A stretch of 64,000 nucleotides of DNA from Meandrina meandrites. Its lineage: Eukaryota > Cnidaria > Anthozoa > Scleractinia > Meandrinidae. The notes beneath the pieces were generated by a model. The model was given only the letters and a program-made list of their open reading frames with translations. It was not told where the DNA came from and did not search any database. The first letter of the stretch is position 1. Every line of letters starts with the position of its first letter. Below are positions 1-14,800 of this stretch, in pieces. Both the position numbers and the translations under genes were made by a program. The stretch is taken from contig OY855912.1 of NCBI GenBank assembly GCA_963693305.1, forward strand, positions 5,805,001 through 5,869,000, read 5' to 3'.

Positions 1-2600
1 GCTATGCCGCGATGTTCCAATTAAAGAAAACATATATTTCAAGAAATAGATAGAGCCCCTAGATAGCTCTTTGGAGCTTGTGACGCTTCATCTCCCAGCT
101 TCCGGTTGGGGAATTTACCATCATCCGGGATATTGCTTCATGGGTTCTTAAATTGAAGTGAGGCGAGCGTAATTTTGATCCCCTTTCGCTGATGTTCTCA
201 GCAAGCGAAGACAATTTTCCCTCCCGCCATACTTAGCATTTGGCTTTCGGGTTTCCTCTTACCTTTGCTGGAATAGTAGTACACTTTGTATGTTTTTCTA
301 ATGTAATCTTCACACCTGTGGCCAAAAGATCGCAAAGTGAGAATGTTTTGTTATTGCTCCAGAGAACAGAGCTCAGCCAAGATACATAAATCATTTTTCC
401 GATTTGCAAAATTACTTTGAACTTGAAGGAAACCTCTAAACCATAGCTTTTCAAAATACCAGGGAAGTTATAATAGAGCGAAAATAAACCAGGATGATTA
501 TATATGAGGAAGGAAGAACGTTTCTCGTTTTGTTTTTCCTTTCAGTCTTTTATTTGTATCACGTATTCATGTGTAATGGTGACACTTTTAAGTATGCCTG
601 CAGACGATAAAAAGGCGGTTACATTACTGATGAAATCTCGGACACATAAAGCAAAGGATCCAGTTTACTCAGCGTTTTCATGCAGACTGACCACAGTGAA
701 GGAAACTTGATGTCTTTACCATCCGCGTAGTGCGGTGACCCACAGCTTTCACGGCAAAAGAAGTAACTCCACGACAAAAGAAAAACCCTCACGGCCAAAA
801 AAAAAGCCTCGTGGCCGAAAGAAAAAGCCTCACGTGCTTTTAAAGGCTTTGAAATAAAATTCGTTGAAAATGTTAGATATTTAAATGTTAAGTTTTTATT
901 GTGACTTTGTCTTGCTTTTTTTTTTTTTAATCAATATTATCCCGCGAAGATCGCCTACAAAAATAATAAGAGCTACGGCAGCTGCAAACATTAGAGTGCA
1001 TTTTTTCCAACATTTTCGCATGATTTTTATATTTAATATTGCTTACTGTGTTCTGCAATGATCTAAAGCGATCTGTTAACCAAATTTTAGGTTTGTTGAT
1101 GTATAATTATGGAAACCTGAAAACAGTAGACATATTAGCAAAAATTGACTTTCACCGGAAATCGAGCCGTTGTTATGTCGTTTTCGACCGTTTGTAAAAC
1201 GGGGACAGTCGGGTGAACAATGAAACGTTCCGGGCGGTAAAGAGAAATTAAAAACAGAAGTTCCTATAAAACTTCACTTATCAGTTATTTTATTCCAAAT
1301 GATGGCGATTTCTTAGAATGAATCTCACGAGCTGATATTTCTTTGCACCCCATACATGTAATTATTTAATCGTAGTTTTTCAAGCCAAACCAGGTGAAGG
1401 TGAGCTTTTCTCTTTGTATTTAATTCATCCTTTAGACATCATTAAACAAGATAAATTTACACTCTGCAGTATACACACGCCTACAACATATCCAAATGCA
1501 TTGTATTTGGTTATTTTTTTGAATGACGTCATTGTCAGTTACCATAGTTACGTAGTCCACTGCTTCTGGATTATAAATTACTGATAATGAAGTGGCCTTT
1601 GAATAAAGATTAAAAACTCTCGCTACAGTAAGACTATTTTATCTCTTCGTCGTTACCGAAATTAAAAGAATTTCCTGGCTCCAAGTGGGTTGTTAGAAGC
1701 CATTGTAATAGTATTCAACAAGAATTATTTAAAGCCGAAATTACTTGTTGCAACGTCTTTGTGTTCTAAACAATGGCTACTTATTAAAATTGAAAAGAGC
1801 GGGCAAGTTTTCCTTCCGCACCAAAATATCCATTGACATCTGAAAGAAAAGACTTAAATATCTAAAATGGAGTATTTTTAATCGCGAAGAGAAAAACAAT
1901 CGAAATTCTCCGGGCAAAATAAATGAATACCCCATTCGTCTGTGTATAACTTTTCACTGAAAAATGGACAATATTGTAATTGAACATTTAGAATTTGTTG
2001 AATGCAATCATGCTCGTTTTTTTCTCGCTAGTGATTAACGTTATATTGAAAATTCTTCATTCAGGTCATTCTTTGTGGGGTTTTTTTGACAGAGTCAAAA
2101 TTGTTTGTGTTGGAAAACTTAGCGGGTTGCATTTTGTTGTCAGTTTGCTTCAGGGCAAACAAAAGAGACCGAACGCTAAAATTTGGAAATGTGCCGCCGG
2201 ATTCAGACTTAGCAAGTTAATCTACTTTATAATACCTGGAAACAGACAGAATTTTTTAAAAGCAAGCGGGTGAAGCTTTCAAAAACTGTCTTTCGTACTT
2301 AAAAGGAAAAAAGCTGCTTCACCAACTGGATGTGTCATCATTACAGAAGAGTCGTATAACACGATCGTCCAATAAAATGCTGTAGTTTGACGGTTAACAC
2401 ACACAGCTATCTCGATAGCTGGCTCATTTTATGCAAATTCATTAAAATTATATTGTTTTGCTTTTATTGCAAATACTGAAATGTCAAGATGTCAGTATGA
2501 CAGCTGGCTCTAGATATTATGTTTGGTGCCACTAGGAACGGAAGACCCTCGATTCTACACCATGATATCTGTCAGGAAAACTTATCGTCGCTCATACTCA
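1..2600. other. upstream intergenic sequence, no gene recognised
   Basis: AT-rich sequence upstream of the polycystin-like gene. The open frames here are short and show no recognisable domain. I see no RNA gene. The promoter of the downstream gene presumably lies at the right end, but I could not identify a convincing TATA box or initiator. Confidence 0.5.
748..838. repeat. short degenerate A-rich tandem repeat
   Basis: Four imperfect copies of a roughly 22-26 bp unit built around cacggcaaaagaa. The copies differ by point changes and small indels. There is no coding signal. Confidence 0.5.
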
Positions 2601-2658
2601 GGAAAGCTCACTGATTTTCTGAGATAGAATCTACAGCATCTGCAGTTGAAAGACCGCC

Positions 2659-2889
2659 ATGATCGCGGAATCTTCGTTCCCCAAGCGGATGATACACTGG
2701 TTGTTAACGGTACGTTCAATTTAAGTTTATTCGCGCTAACCTAAAATCGGGACACCACAAGTGTACACTTGACGAAAAAAAAAGGTTTTCACGCATAATC
2801 CCTTCTTTCTTCAAAATACCAACTCGTTTTGCTTTTATTTCCCAAACAGCTCAGTGTTCTTCTACTTGAAAGTAGGCCAGTCAACGCTG
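2659..2889 (+). other. signal-peptide exons 1 and 2 of the polycystin-like gene
   Basis: Two tiny exons (51 and 40 nt) encode a start methionine, a second in-frame Met, a hydrophobic stretch HWLLTLSVLLL and a small-residue end PVNA, directly followed by DWYLGCF of the WSC domain. Exon 1 ends acg|gtacg. Exon 2 lies between cccaaacag and gtgagta and ends in phase 1, exactly what exon 3 needs. Intron 2 is about 6 kb. Translation could start at 2659 or 2689; the second gives the more typical signal peptide. Confidence 0.75.
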
Positions 2890-5800
2890 GTGAGTACTTA
2901 TCGTTAATATTTTTATCGCGCGTTGCAAATTACAGCTCACACACATTTTATTCTTAAAATTATTACGGGAATTTTCCTGAACTTATGCCAAGAATATTTA
3001 AAGGTTCGTGAATTATATCGTTTTAAGCCTATCTAATCCTACTGAGAATATTAAGCGCGAAGACCATTTTGAGAAAATGAGATGCGATGTAGGGAAAATT
3101 TCTCTTGGTCAAGCCGCATATTTATTGACACAGCCGGCCTGTACTTCCTATGATCTCGCAAAAAAAAAATTGACCCTTCATTTCTTTATAGACATTTTTT
3201 TGCTGCACTCAAATCGAGTTATTGTGAAACGGTTACAATTTCATTTCACGAGGATATTTCCCACGGAAGATGTTTAACATCGTACCATCTTTGAATCAGA
3301 GGATAAGTCCCCCATTCGATAATTTCGCGTCTCGAAATTCGATAACAGTTATTCATTTTCTGCAACAAAGGCAGCATATAATTTGTACATTCACTTGTAA
3401 AGGGAATTGTAAATCTATATTCGCCCCGTAGTTGGCGCGATTCACTTTTTTCCAATGTGCATAACATTAATTTGCCGCTTAAAAGACCAGCTTTTCGCAA
3501 CGGTGTCTGAGTTCAATTATCTCGGATGAAAGTTAACCCCCACCGAATTTTACATCTTCCTCGCATTCTATGTTGCCTGCCTTCAAACTTGCTCTCTGCC
3601 GACCTATATAGAGAAATAACTTTTGCATTGCTTTCCACACATAGAGTGAAATGATTCAACTGATTTGAACTCAAATTTCATCGAAGCCATCCCAAGCTAC
3701 GTACTGTAGAGGCTGATACACAGGGTTTGCTGTTATACACAGCATGGGGTATTCAGATTGGTTAAGGCTTTCGGATAGGGACCACCTATTGTATGTATAT
3801 ATCCTCAAAATGTAATTTGTAATTGTTACCGTGCATTATTCAACCTTTTTGATATTCCGTTTGCCGATTTCATGTATATGCAATTTGCGTTTCCTTGTGA
3901 AACAAAATTTGCCGCAACTGGCTTTGACAGCACTTTCAATTGCCTCCGCTTCTGTGACTGTTGTCATTTTCTTTCTTTGCTACGGTTTTAATACCAGATT
4001 AAACGCCACGGACGCTTAGAATAATAAGTTTAACAATCTGTTACATATACATAAGGCTTTTTCACCGCTACCCCACATTAAAAAACAGCGCAATGGCGAA
4101 TTTCGAATTCATTTGCCTCATCGATAATTTCGCAATAATGTAGCATTTTTAAGAGAAATGAATTTTCGGTATGTGTTATTTTCATTCAGTAAAACCTGTA
4201 GAATTTCATCACCAAGTTAGTGCTTCGATTCTAGTCTTTTTTTAATTTAGATTTCTAATATTTCTTGGATAAGATAATAGCCAGCAGTTTCGTCAAAACA
4301 TCAAAACTCATAAATACCCAAAATACGCAACGCAAATACGAAAAACCGTTTAGCGATTAAAAGATAAAATTGGTGAATTGATAAAGAAAAAACCTGTATA
4401 GGTTTCGTTCAAACGCGCACGATAAATCGCTCGCGATTATATCTGAGTGCGCTGATCAGAATTTTGTCAGGGATCTTTTGGCCGAAGAACGATTAGGGAC
4501 AATTTAGTTTTTCCATTTCTGTAAACATCCATCTGATCTACGTAAAACGGCATTTGCTTCAAGTACGCTGACGCAATACTGTGGATTCTCTGTTCGTTTT
4601 AATTTGAGTCGTTTTTCTTTTTCTTTCAGTTTGTCGATCATTTCGCGACTTGCATTTTAAATGATGTAATCAGAAAGGAAAGATTTACGATCCCTTTTGA
4701 AAAATCGCGAAGATGCGATATTACTATATTGTAAGTAGTTTCTTTGGTCACGTCTGGGGCTAAATTTAAAACAACCGTAACTAACTCTGCCATCTGAAGG
4801 CTTACTCTTGAAAAGCTGCAGGCAACTGGCCTATGAGAAATGCATTTCTAAAAAAAGGCAACAATCGTTTTTATTTGTATGCAACTGGAGGGACGAACAC
4901 AAACTTTATCGCGAAAACGTTTTTTAATTTTGTAGTTCTAAGTCGCTCAGATAAATTTGAAATGTGAATTTTTTTAGGTCTGACTTACTTCCTTTCGAAA
5001 TTGCGTGCGACTGAAAAACGATTCCTGAACGCAGTTAAGTTCGTTAAAATACGAGGCTATTTGCGGACTTTTTTTTGCAAAGAAACTAATGTAAACATTG
5101 TTTGCGAAACTAGTAGATCACGTTGTATTTTTCGTGTTTGTTATTTGCTTTAGTTAAATCAAATTAAAGACGCTTCAGTCGTCACTGAGAAATATTGCGA
5201 TTGGCAAGGATGAAGTAACAAAGCAAACAAACGGACATTTCGCATGGAGACTTTCGGGTGAATTAAATCATTTACGTAAGTGTAGGTGTGCTCTGTTGAT
5301 TGAAATAAAAGCGCGAAATTAATTATTTGTCATAATTTTCTAGCTTTCCATTCGTTTTAGTCGAAAACGTAAAATTACAGTAAATGGAAAAAATTGTTTT
5401 GAGATCTTTCCAGATTATAAATGAAAAATGCCCCCGGCATACCCTACCAAGCCCGTAATTTCTTTGCAGAAAAAACTAAAATGCTTCTTGATCATATCAG
5501 GTGTTGAATAATTGCAGTAACGTCCTATTTCCCTGCAGAGAATAACACGGAAAAATAATTAAAGGAAGTCGCAGGTGATAACACAGCTATTTCATTAGTC
5601 AGCTAAAGGAAAATAACTCACCTGTTAGTTGGTTAATGCATTTTTACTGTTAACTTGTCAGTTTATGCAAATGTATTACTAGCCAACCGAGAAATGTTTT
5701 CAGCAAATTAACTTGAAACATTAACGTAATTAGCTTGTTTTATGGAAGACAGACGTTTCTTCGACATACAGTTTAAATCCGACGTGCAAGTTGTAACTGC

Positions 5801-8800
5801 GAAATGTTTGTCGAGAATCTTCGTAATTCGGTCTTCGATCATTTTCACCAGACACGACAAACCGAAAGTTGCAAGTTGTTACTGCGAAATGTTTGTCGAG
5901 AATCTTCGTAATTCGGCTTTCGATCATTTTCACCAGACACGACAAACCGAAAACAATTCTAAGTAGTAAAGTTAAAATGGCACATGTTGAATGGTAATTT
6001 CCTTGGAAACGTAAAAAAAAGAGCATTTCAGAACTCGTTTAGTTGAGTTTCGCTATAATTTTTGAATGGAAAATAAATTAGCCGTTTTACACACATTAGA
6101 TACTATACGACTTTAAAATGCAAATTGACAAATTCAATTTGCATTGGTACGTGCAGAGCCGCAAAATTAGGTGTAAAAAAAGAGTTTTATTTGAAAAGAA
6201 ACGCGCAATTTGTCGTTAGGTTCTACAAAAAACCACAGTAAGCGGAATAAATTTGACGCCTTAACATATTCATTCGTCTGGTTTTGCCACTGTTTTTTAC
6301 GATTGTAAGTGATTACCACTCAATCTAAATGCAATTTTTTTTATTTTCAAGCAACAATTGTCAGGCCTTTTTGGTCCTTTTTGCTGTGAAGCGACATTTT
6401 CAACAATTGTTTAAAACGTTTTCTGTTGTTCACCACTGAAAATTAAGCAAACAATTATATATCTCTTTTTAAATAATTATTTCTCTTAGAAGTCCCTTTC
6501 CTTTCTTTTTCTCTGTCAATCAAAATGATTTGAACTGTCATTCAGTGGTTGCTATGGATATCCATGGTTTGATATTTATATTTTTTTATATTATGTCGTC
6601 AAGTTACGGGATTTTTAAAGAGTTTGATGATTTTTTATTTATTATTGTTCCTGAAAAGCCCCACTGGGTAGGTGCAATGTATGTAAGACTGTAAATATGG
6701 TTTCTATTTCCCAACACAGTTGAATCCCGATAACTCGAACCTTCAAGGGAAATCGAAAAAGGTTCGAGTTATCGGGGGTTCGAGTTATTGAGGGCAAAAT
6801 TAGTAAGAAATTATCGGGAAGGGAATCGAAAAAGGTTCCAGTTATCGGGAGGTTCGAGTTATTGAGGGTTCGAGTTATCGGTATTCAACTGTATGTTGTT
6901 AATGGTTGGTTTTAGCCTACACATCAAGTAGGTTAGTAAGTAAGAAAGCAACTTTACTTTGTAAATGTAAATAAATTTAAATACAATTTTAATGTCCTTA
7001 CGTGGGACGAGGTTACCCTCAATGTCCGAGCCAGAGGCTCATGTATAAGACGTAGGACAGTTCAGGTTTACTTTTCAAAGGAAAGCAGCACATTTTACAT
7101 TATAAACATTTGAATCGCAGGAAAGTAAACTGCGTTGATGAACGTTTTATTTCGCAGGGCAGGGCTTCCTTTTATTTTTATTTTACCAATCAAATAGATT
7201 TTCCTCTGAAAGCTCATAAACACCATGGGCACTACAAAGCAAAAATAATAATTTTTTTTTAAAAATAGAGATAGAGAAACACATGGCAGTATAAGCATAT
7301 AGACTATCAGCACTCTATTTTTGAATATTTTTAAAATTAAAAGTACAGCTCGGCTTATCCCAGGTAAAACATACAAAGCTCATCTATTTTTTGTTATCTT
7401 TTACAACTTGTAAATAAAATTATTCTTCCCCTTTCCCTTCCCTATTTCCTATTTTTTTTAATGTTCATCAACGCAGTTTAGTTTCCTGCGATTCAAATGT
7501 TTATAATTTAAAATGTGCTGCTTTCCTTTCAAAAGTTAACCTGGCTTGCGACTTAAGTTATCAGAAGATATCTCAAGCAGTACTAGATGTATGTTGACAT
7601 TTGTGTCCAAAATATTCACTTTTTAGCCTGCGGGGAATATTTGATTATTTGTCGATAGAAGGCTATACGAGAGACACGCGAGAGAGACACGCGAAGTACG
7701 CGCGGCTTTTCCACTCGCGCGCGACTCGCTTTTCATGCTCCACGAATTAAAATGTTTGCGCTTTTTTCTTCATTTTTTATTTACAGCAAGAAGTCCAAAA
7801 GTGTTGCCACGTTTAATAAATTCACATTCTTTTGTGAAGTCATTATCCAATCAGAAGCCGAGGACAGCTTCCAGATGAGTTCTGATTGGGTTAAATCTGC
7901 ACAAAAGAATGTGAATAAATTAAAAGTGGCCACACATTTGGGCTACTTGCTGTAACGGTTGATTGATCGATGATTGTTGGTGCAAAAAGTAATATATTCT
8001 CACCAGGTACACACACGCACGAAGCCAAATGGACCAGATGCATAAGATATGGAAGAATCTGCCCGAGGCTTTGCGAGTCGGCAGACCGTGAGAGAATAGG
8101 GAGCTTAAGCAAACTACGACGGCAGCGGCAACGAGAACGTCACCAAACAAAAGGCTTAATGAGCAGAACAATAGCTCTGCACGTGCGTTTGAAGTCTTGG
8201 TACATTTCCTAGCCGTTCTCTGCAAAACAACAACGTGAAGTGACCTAATTCTGCGTATTCTGGACAACGTGAACCACGACGGCAAATTTTTAATTTTTCT
8301 ATTTGGAGTTGAACGCTCTCTTTACACATTTAGCTTGAGCCAGTTCTTAAACCGACAGATACGTTGAATACATCTGAATAATCGCGAGATTCTAGAGCAA
8401 AATATAAATTCATTTTTCACCAGGCGTTGTCCTCGGCGTCGCCGTCGTCATTGCTTAAGCTCCCTAATATGTTCCATTGTTGCGGGGAGGAGGGTGGGGC
8501 GAAATCTCCTAGCAAGGGACCCGAGACCTAAACTTTACTTAAACTGGCTGAATTATCAAGCAGACTGCTCTTAAATAGAAGGGTGAGGTCTGTGGGAAAG
8601 CCGCGCACTCCCCTGGGTCACGCTGGAAATGTGAGGTAGCGCATCGTGGATTATTTTGGCTTTTGTGTGTGTGTTTACCCCCAATGAGAATAGCAGAATG
8701 GATGGACGGACTTCTTGAAAGAACAACCTGTGTCTCGCTAATGTTATTCATGATATAGAATTGTTCTATGTTTCTTCTGCTAAGTTTCTTTTATGTCCCA

Positions 8801-11800
8801 AGATGGTTGTTGTCGCTAGGAGAAAGCATTTTTATTTCCATGACACATGTTTTTCGTTTCAGACTGGTACCTGGGATGTTTCAAGGAGAAACCTCAAGAC
8901 CGTGCATTTAACATTTCCGCCGGAAACTACATTGTGTCCGACACTTCCGCTCAAGAATGCACTTCCGCCTGTGCTTATTTGAACCAGACACACGCAGCCA
9001 CTGAAGGAGAACTGTGCTTTTGTAAAAGTGGCTCCTTTGACATTTATGGTCAAGTCTCCAGCGAAAGTCTTTGTGACGTAGTATGCTCAGGTCCCTCATG
9101 TAGTAACACGTCATACATCCGGGTATATTCAACCCAAGATGCAATTGGAAAACTTAAAGTGTATGGTCCACAAAATGCGAGTTTTATATTGCAGGAAGTC
9201 AACTTCACAACTGCTCTTGAAAAAGGTAAAAAAACCAGAGGAAATTAAGATTTTTTATTTTTCAGCGCTACTTTGGTTCGGCGCTGTTGTTAACGATCCT
9301 GTCAAACTTCGGATTCAATCACACAACGTGAGACAATTTTGTCACGCTTCGTCACGATATTTTTAAACAGCATGACCTTGCGTGACAGAATTACCTAAAA
9401 TAATATGACCGAATGTGACAGAATCGCCTGCGATGACTTAGGGGGCAGAATCGTCTACGACTGCATGACTAAGCGTGACAGAAATGTCTTAAATAGAAGC
9501 GACGAAATTTGCACCACTTTCCTTCTTGCTCCTCTTGCTACGCTTGTTACGAAAACTAAAAATAAATCACAATACATTTGTCGTAAATGAACCTGAATTG
9601 CTCAGTTTCAGGAGAAACCAACGTGTCGTACACTTTTGACTTTGGTGACGGCTCTTACGTCCTAACCACGTGTCCGGACGCCACGCACGTGTACACACGC
9701 GTGGGCCACTTCAACGTGAAGGCCTCTGCGAGGACCAACGTGTCAGGCCCGGTTATGGCGTCCACTTGGGTATTTATTCAAAGCTCCACGGGGTTATTGA
9801 GTTTGGATTATCCACAAGACATTGTTGAAGCTGAAACCAAAACGAAGATCGTATTGAGTGTCAGTCAAGGAACCCGGATGGAAGCTAGATTAGCGACGTC
9901 ATCACCTGGCAAAAACTCCAATTTCAACTTACCCGGTGAGGCTGGTTGCGACAAGTACAACTTTTGATACATTAGAATACATCACTTACAATAACTTAAC
10001 CTACCATAGACGTCACATAACTTACAATGAACTTAATCACAAGTACGATACAGTACTTACAATAAATTTCTTACAAGGACTTATTTTACAATACACTGCT
10101 TTCAGTATATAGTTAACAATATCTTTTTTAAGTCGCGTTTAAACAAAACACTTAAAAGTAACTTAGAGTACCTTAAGTGCTTTTGAATGGTATTCTGATA
10201 TTCTGAATAAAAAGTCGAGGCACAGCTAGTGTTTTCATGGTATATACTAGGTGAAAACATGACAAAGCTGTCCAGTTTATTGAATTCATTTTGGTGGGAA
10301 GGTATTCCGCTTTCAAACTTGCAGTGGTACACTCTGGCTGGCTGTTTGTTCTCTGGCTCGGTTTGCCAGCCACCATCTCATCTTGCAGAGTAACACCAAG
10401 GACAGCGTGGGACGAGATTGCAAATTGGGAGACAGTTGTCGGCCCAAAATCTAGCTCAGTGAAATCACATGCATTGTACCTATACAACAAAGCGTTTTCT
10501 TGTCATTTCATTTGGGTTTTGATTAAACTAAATTCTATGTAACTTGTCTAATATCGAAATCGATTTACCACAAGCCTGGCCTGGGATCCCAAAGAAAGAA
10601 TCGGAGCTTTCCGCCAGTCCGCAGGATTGGAACCTCCTAGATACCGGTTGGGCGCTCTAACCACTGAGCTACGGATAGCCTTGATTGTGCAATTAATGAA
10701 CTCCACTGACTATTATGTTAATATGCAATTAGTGCAGTTTATATCGTCCTGTTTTGAAATGAGAGACAAATTGTTATCAAATTCTTGATCACTGATTATT
10801 TGATTAGTTTTGTTTAATGACTTTTTATTGTAATTATTGTTATTGTTATTATTATTGTTATGCTTTTGCAATACTGTAATGTTTTATGGTCATGCAAATA
10901 AAGCGCAGGTTTGTTGTTGTTGACTCTTGGTGTGCTAGGCTAATGTTGTCCTGCTTTTTTTCGTAGACGCCTTAGTATACGATATAGGCTCAACAGCAAC
11001 ACTTGGAAATTCCAGCAGCTCCCAAGAAACAGACGGAGCCTATGTCATTCCTTCCGCCATGATGAAAGAAGATGGCCACATATTGGCTTGGGAATTTTTC
11101 GCCTCAAAAATAGGACCCATCCGCTTGCACGTTAGTTTCCAAAACGCGGTTTTGCAAACATACTGCGAAACACAGTGTTTGTGTGGCAATATTGATGTAA
11201 AAAATTATAAAATTAATGATAGAATAGAATAGAAACTTTATTAATGTGTCAATACCACATAGCCTGGCAAAATCCCATACTAATTTTCTGGACACAAAAT
11301 AAATAGATACTAAAAGTAAAATAAAAATATCAAATCGTCAGATAAAAATCTTCTACTAATCATACTAATTTTTAAAATAATCTAATGATAGCTGGTCTGA
11401 TAATGAAATAATTGAATGGTAATCGCTAAAAAGTCCTTGCTCTAATAAGGAGGTGGAAGGGGGGGGGGGACTTTAAAGCAAAGTTAAAACTTTTTCGGTG
11501 GCCCTGATATCTTGCAGACATAAGGAGGGGTGACCCCCCTGGCTAGCTACTCCGATAAATATGTCAGCTCGAAAATAACGCCCACAAAAATCCCCAGAAT
11601 ACCAGGAGTTTCTTAGAGTTTGCGAGCCAAAATGAAATCCATTAGAAAGCATTTGCGACTAGATATTTATCGATTTAAGTTACGAGAGAAAAACAGACCA
11701 AGAATTATTGGTTGATTAAATTCCAAAAAACTGAAACGTTACCGATATTGGCCGAGTGAGTTGTTTCGTGTACCATAAATGCACACTCTGCTCAACGCTT

Positions 11801-14800
11801 ATCGTTTTACGATCTATTTTTCAGAATAACGACTCAATTCCATTGCTTGTTTTATCTTTTCAGGTTTACCGTCCCAATTGCTCCTCCAACACACACTTTT
11901 GCCCAAGAAATCACTCCTGTATACCCAGAGCAGACAGCTGTGTGAGCCCCAATCTATTCAGTTGCCCGGCAAACAACAGCATCTGCGTGGGGTCTGGGCA
12001 CTGCTTGTCGACTTGTCAAGGACAGAATGTTTCGTTCCCTTTCAGTTCTTCTCCACTCACGGATTACGTCATCGCTGCAGGCACGCCATGCACAGTGTAG
12101 CAAAATTTTAATTACAATAACCGCTATTATTCGATAGTAAAAGCTCTTTGATCTTTTTTGAATACTTTTCTTGAAATAGACTGTATTATTTTGTTTGGGA
12201 TCACGTTCCATACAATAATTTCTTTATTTCTTGTCATGTAAATACCTAAGTTTTTCCTGTTAATATTTTGTGTAGATTATCAGACTCCTTTGTATAATGG
12301 TTATAAACTAGAGTATTTTCTTTTACAGAAATCATATATTGTTATTTATACCATGCCATAGAAAATACAGCCAATCGGAATACAGGAAAGCCGTTGTATA
12401 TTCGACGGTATTCAACCCAACCTTCCCATCTTGCGCTGCGGTCTTATTCTCGACAAAATTTAGTCAGCGTATTTTCTATGGCATGGTATAAAATAGTCAA
12501 AAGGCTCGCGTGTATACCGAGAAAATACAAGTGACTCGTGGGATATTCCATAGTATACCACTCGAAAGCGTTGCATAACTAGTATATATATTCATTGTAG
12601 GGGAGGGATGCGATGTAGGGTATACTGCTACACTCATAAACAGTGGTGCGGTGACAACATATATTAAGTGCACTGACCACAAAACTCAACGTATTTTAAG
12701 TTTTAATGTACTGCGATGCTAGCTTTGACAGCAGCAGTAAGCGAACAGACAAATATTTGAAACAGAACATGAACTTTTACTTGTTACGAATTCCTCCAGG
12801 AAAGAAGGCTGACTGAGGAGTTGAACACGGGACCACCGTGAATTTTGCTGCATGTTATTGGTATGGTAGAAGATGTAAAACTTGCGTCACCGTGTCTAGA
12901 TTCTGTGATCACTTACCCACGCCGCTACATACAGCATATATCATATTGCAGATTTTTGTGAAAGACTTCTTACCGTAATTTTCTTCTTGCAGAGATCCTT
13001 GTAGACATCACTAAACTTGGCAAAAATCTCATCTTTCCCAACCCCTCGAAAGCCATTAAAGTCCAAGCTGGTGACGTCATAGGCTGGGTGGGCAACACCA
13101 CTTCAGGAGCGTTGGCGTTCGAACAAACGATCGACGATCCATCGTTTTTCTATGCCAGCTCAAAGTTTAGCATTTCTATGGGAGGCAATTTGGCTTCCTC
13201 GGGAGGCGCTACTCGGTACGATATCAAGCATATATTGCGAGCTCATGTTTCGCAGCCCTCGCAGGCGGCGGTTAATGTCAAGTTTATCGGAGCAGGAATT
13301 CACAAGCTGACAGTCATCGTGAATAATGTGGGTGAAAGTGAGCTGCAGACCTGTGAAGTGTCCGTTCAGGTACAGTGCCAATTGATTGATTGACTTGATC
13401 ACAATGACCATTGATCACTTGCAATTGACCACTTGATCACAATGACCATTTGCTCTAGCTGCAAGCGGAAAAGGGTGCCTTTTGGGTCACTTTGTTTTCT
13501 CAAGCGCGAAAAGTGTGGGAGCGGGGGGGTGGGGGGGTGCAGGAGGAGGGCGGGAGTCCGGTAGAAAAGGGACGGTAGGGGCACGGGGGGCGGGTGAAGG
13601 GAGGGCGGGGAGCGGGACTCCCAAAGCGGAGGGAACCGGGAGAAATTGAGAAAAATTTCGTAATATTTTGCGATAGAAATGGGACAAAGGGCCGGAAACA
13701 CGAAGGAAAGGGGCGGAAACCAGGAGTACAAGATACCGGAAGCGGGAGGCTTAGACCCCGCTACCCCCCTCATCCACCACCACCCCCTACCGAAAAGCAT
13801 CTTTTTTTGTTAAAATAAAATTTATTCCAACCATCTATTCCTTCATAGGAAAAACAGAACCCACAAAAATGACCAAGCTCCCAACGTGTGGTTTCATAGC
13901 TTAGTCAGTAGAGCTCTAGCAAAGCACCAGTATCGAGCAGGTCACGGGTTCGAATCCCGTGAAAGCCCAAAACAACTGTTATTACAGTTTTTCAGCGGTT
14001 CGAAATACAAACGAGGCGAAAGGATCATTCTGCATTGTTTTAACCAATGTGCTGACCTTTTCACAAAAGGATATTATTCATTGCTCATTATTGTTTGCTT
14101 TGTATCATTTCCAGGAGCGCATCGAAAACCTCACAATAGTGACGCCATTAACAAACGTTAGCTATGCAGCAGGGGGGGAAATTCGCTTCGAGAGCTCTAG
14201 AGACAAAGGAAGCAACATGAGCTACACATGGACAACAAATGGCGCAACTTACAACATGGAAAATCCCGAAGTAGTCTACAACCACATTGGTGAGAATAGA
14301 AACAAATTCGCATTGTAAACCTGCTAACTCTTTCCGAATTTTTTTTTTGGGGGTGGGGGGAGGGTGGGGGGTGATGAGTTTTTTGAAGACGGTCCGAACA
14401 TATCCGAAGACATTCGAAGACGCTCCGAAGATTTCAAAAGTTCTCCGTAGTTATGTTTCGCTAGACACAACCTCGCCGCGGAGAATTCTAAAGAAGTACC
14501 GTCATTTCCTTTTTTTGCACCAGCGTAGGCATGAGTTTTTGAGAGCTGGTAGATAAAACATTGCCCTTTCGTTGCAAAGTGCGAATTTTCTTACAATAGG
14601 TTTTTATTCATGGCTTTTGTAATCGACCATTGCAGGTTTCTATCCAGTTTCTGTCCACGCCCGCAATAACATCAGTTCTGCGAACGCCTCTTCAGTAATA
14701 AGCGTACTCCAACCAGTGTCATTAGCATGGAGGGAGACACCGCCGAAAAAGGTTGACGTGGACGTCTCATGCAATTTTTCTGTCGTTCTAAACGGAACAA

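Noticed and set aside
13399..13800. Proline-rich minus-strand open frame
   Set aside because: Produced by the G-rich low-complexity tract in an intron.
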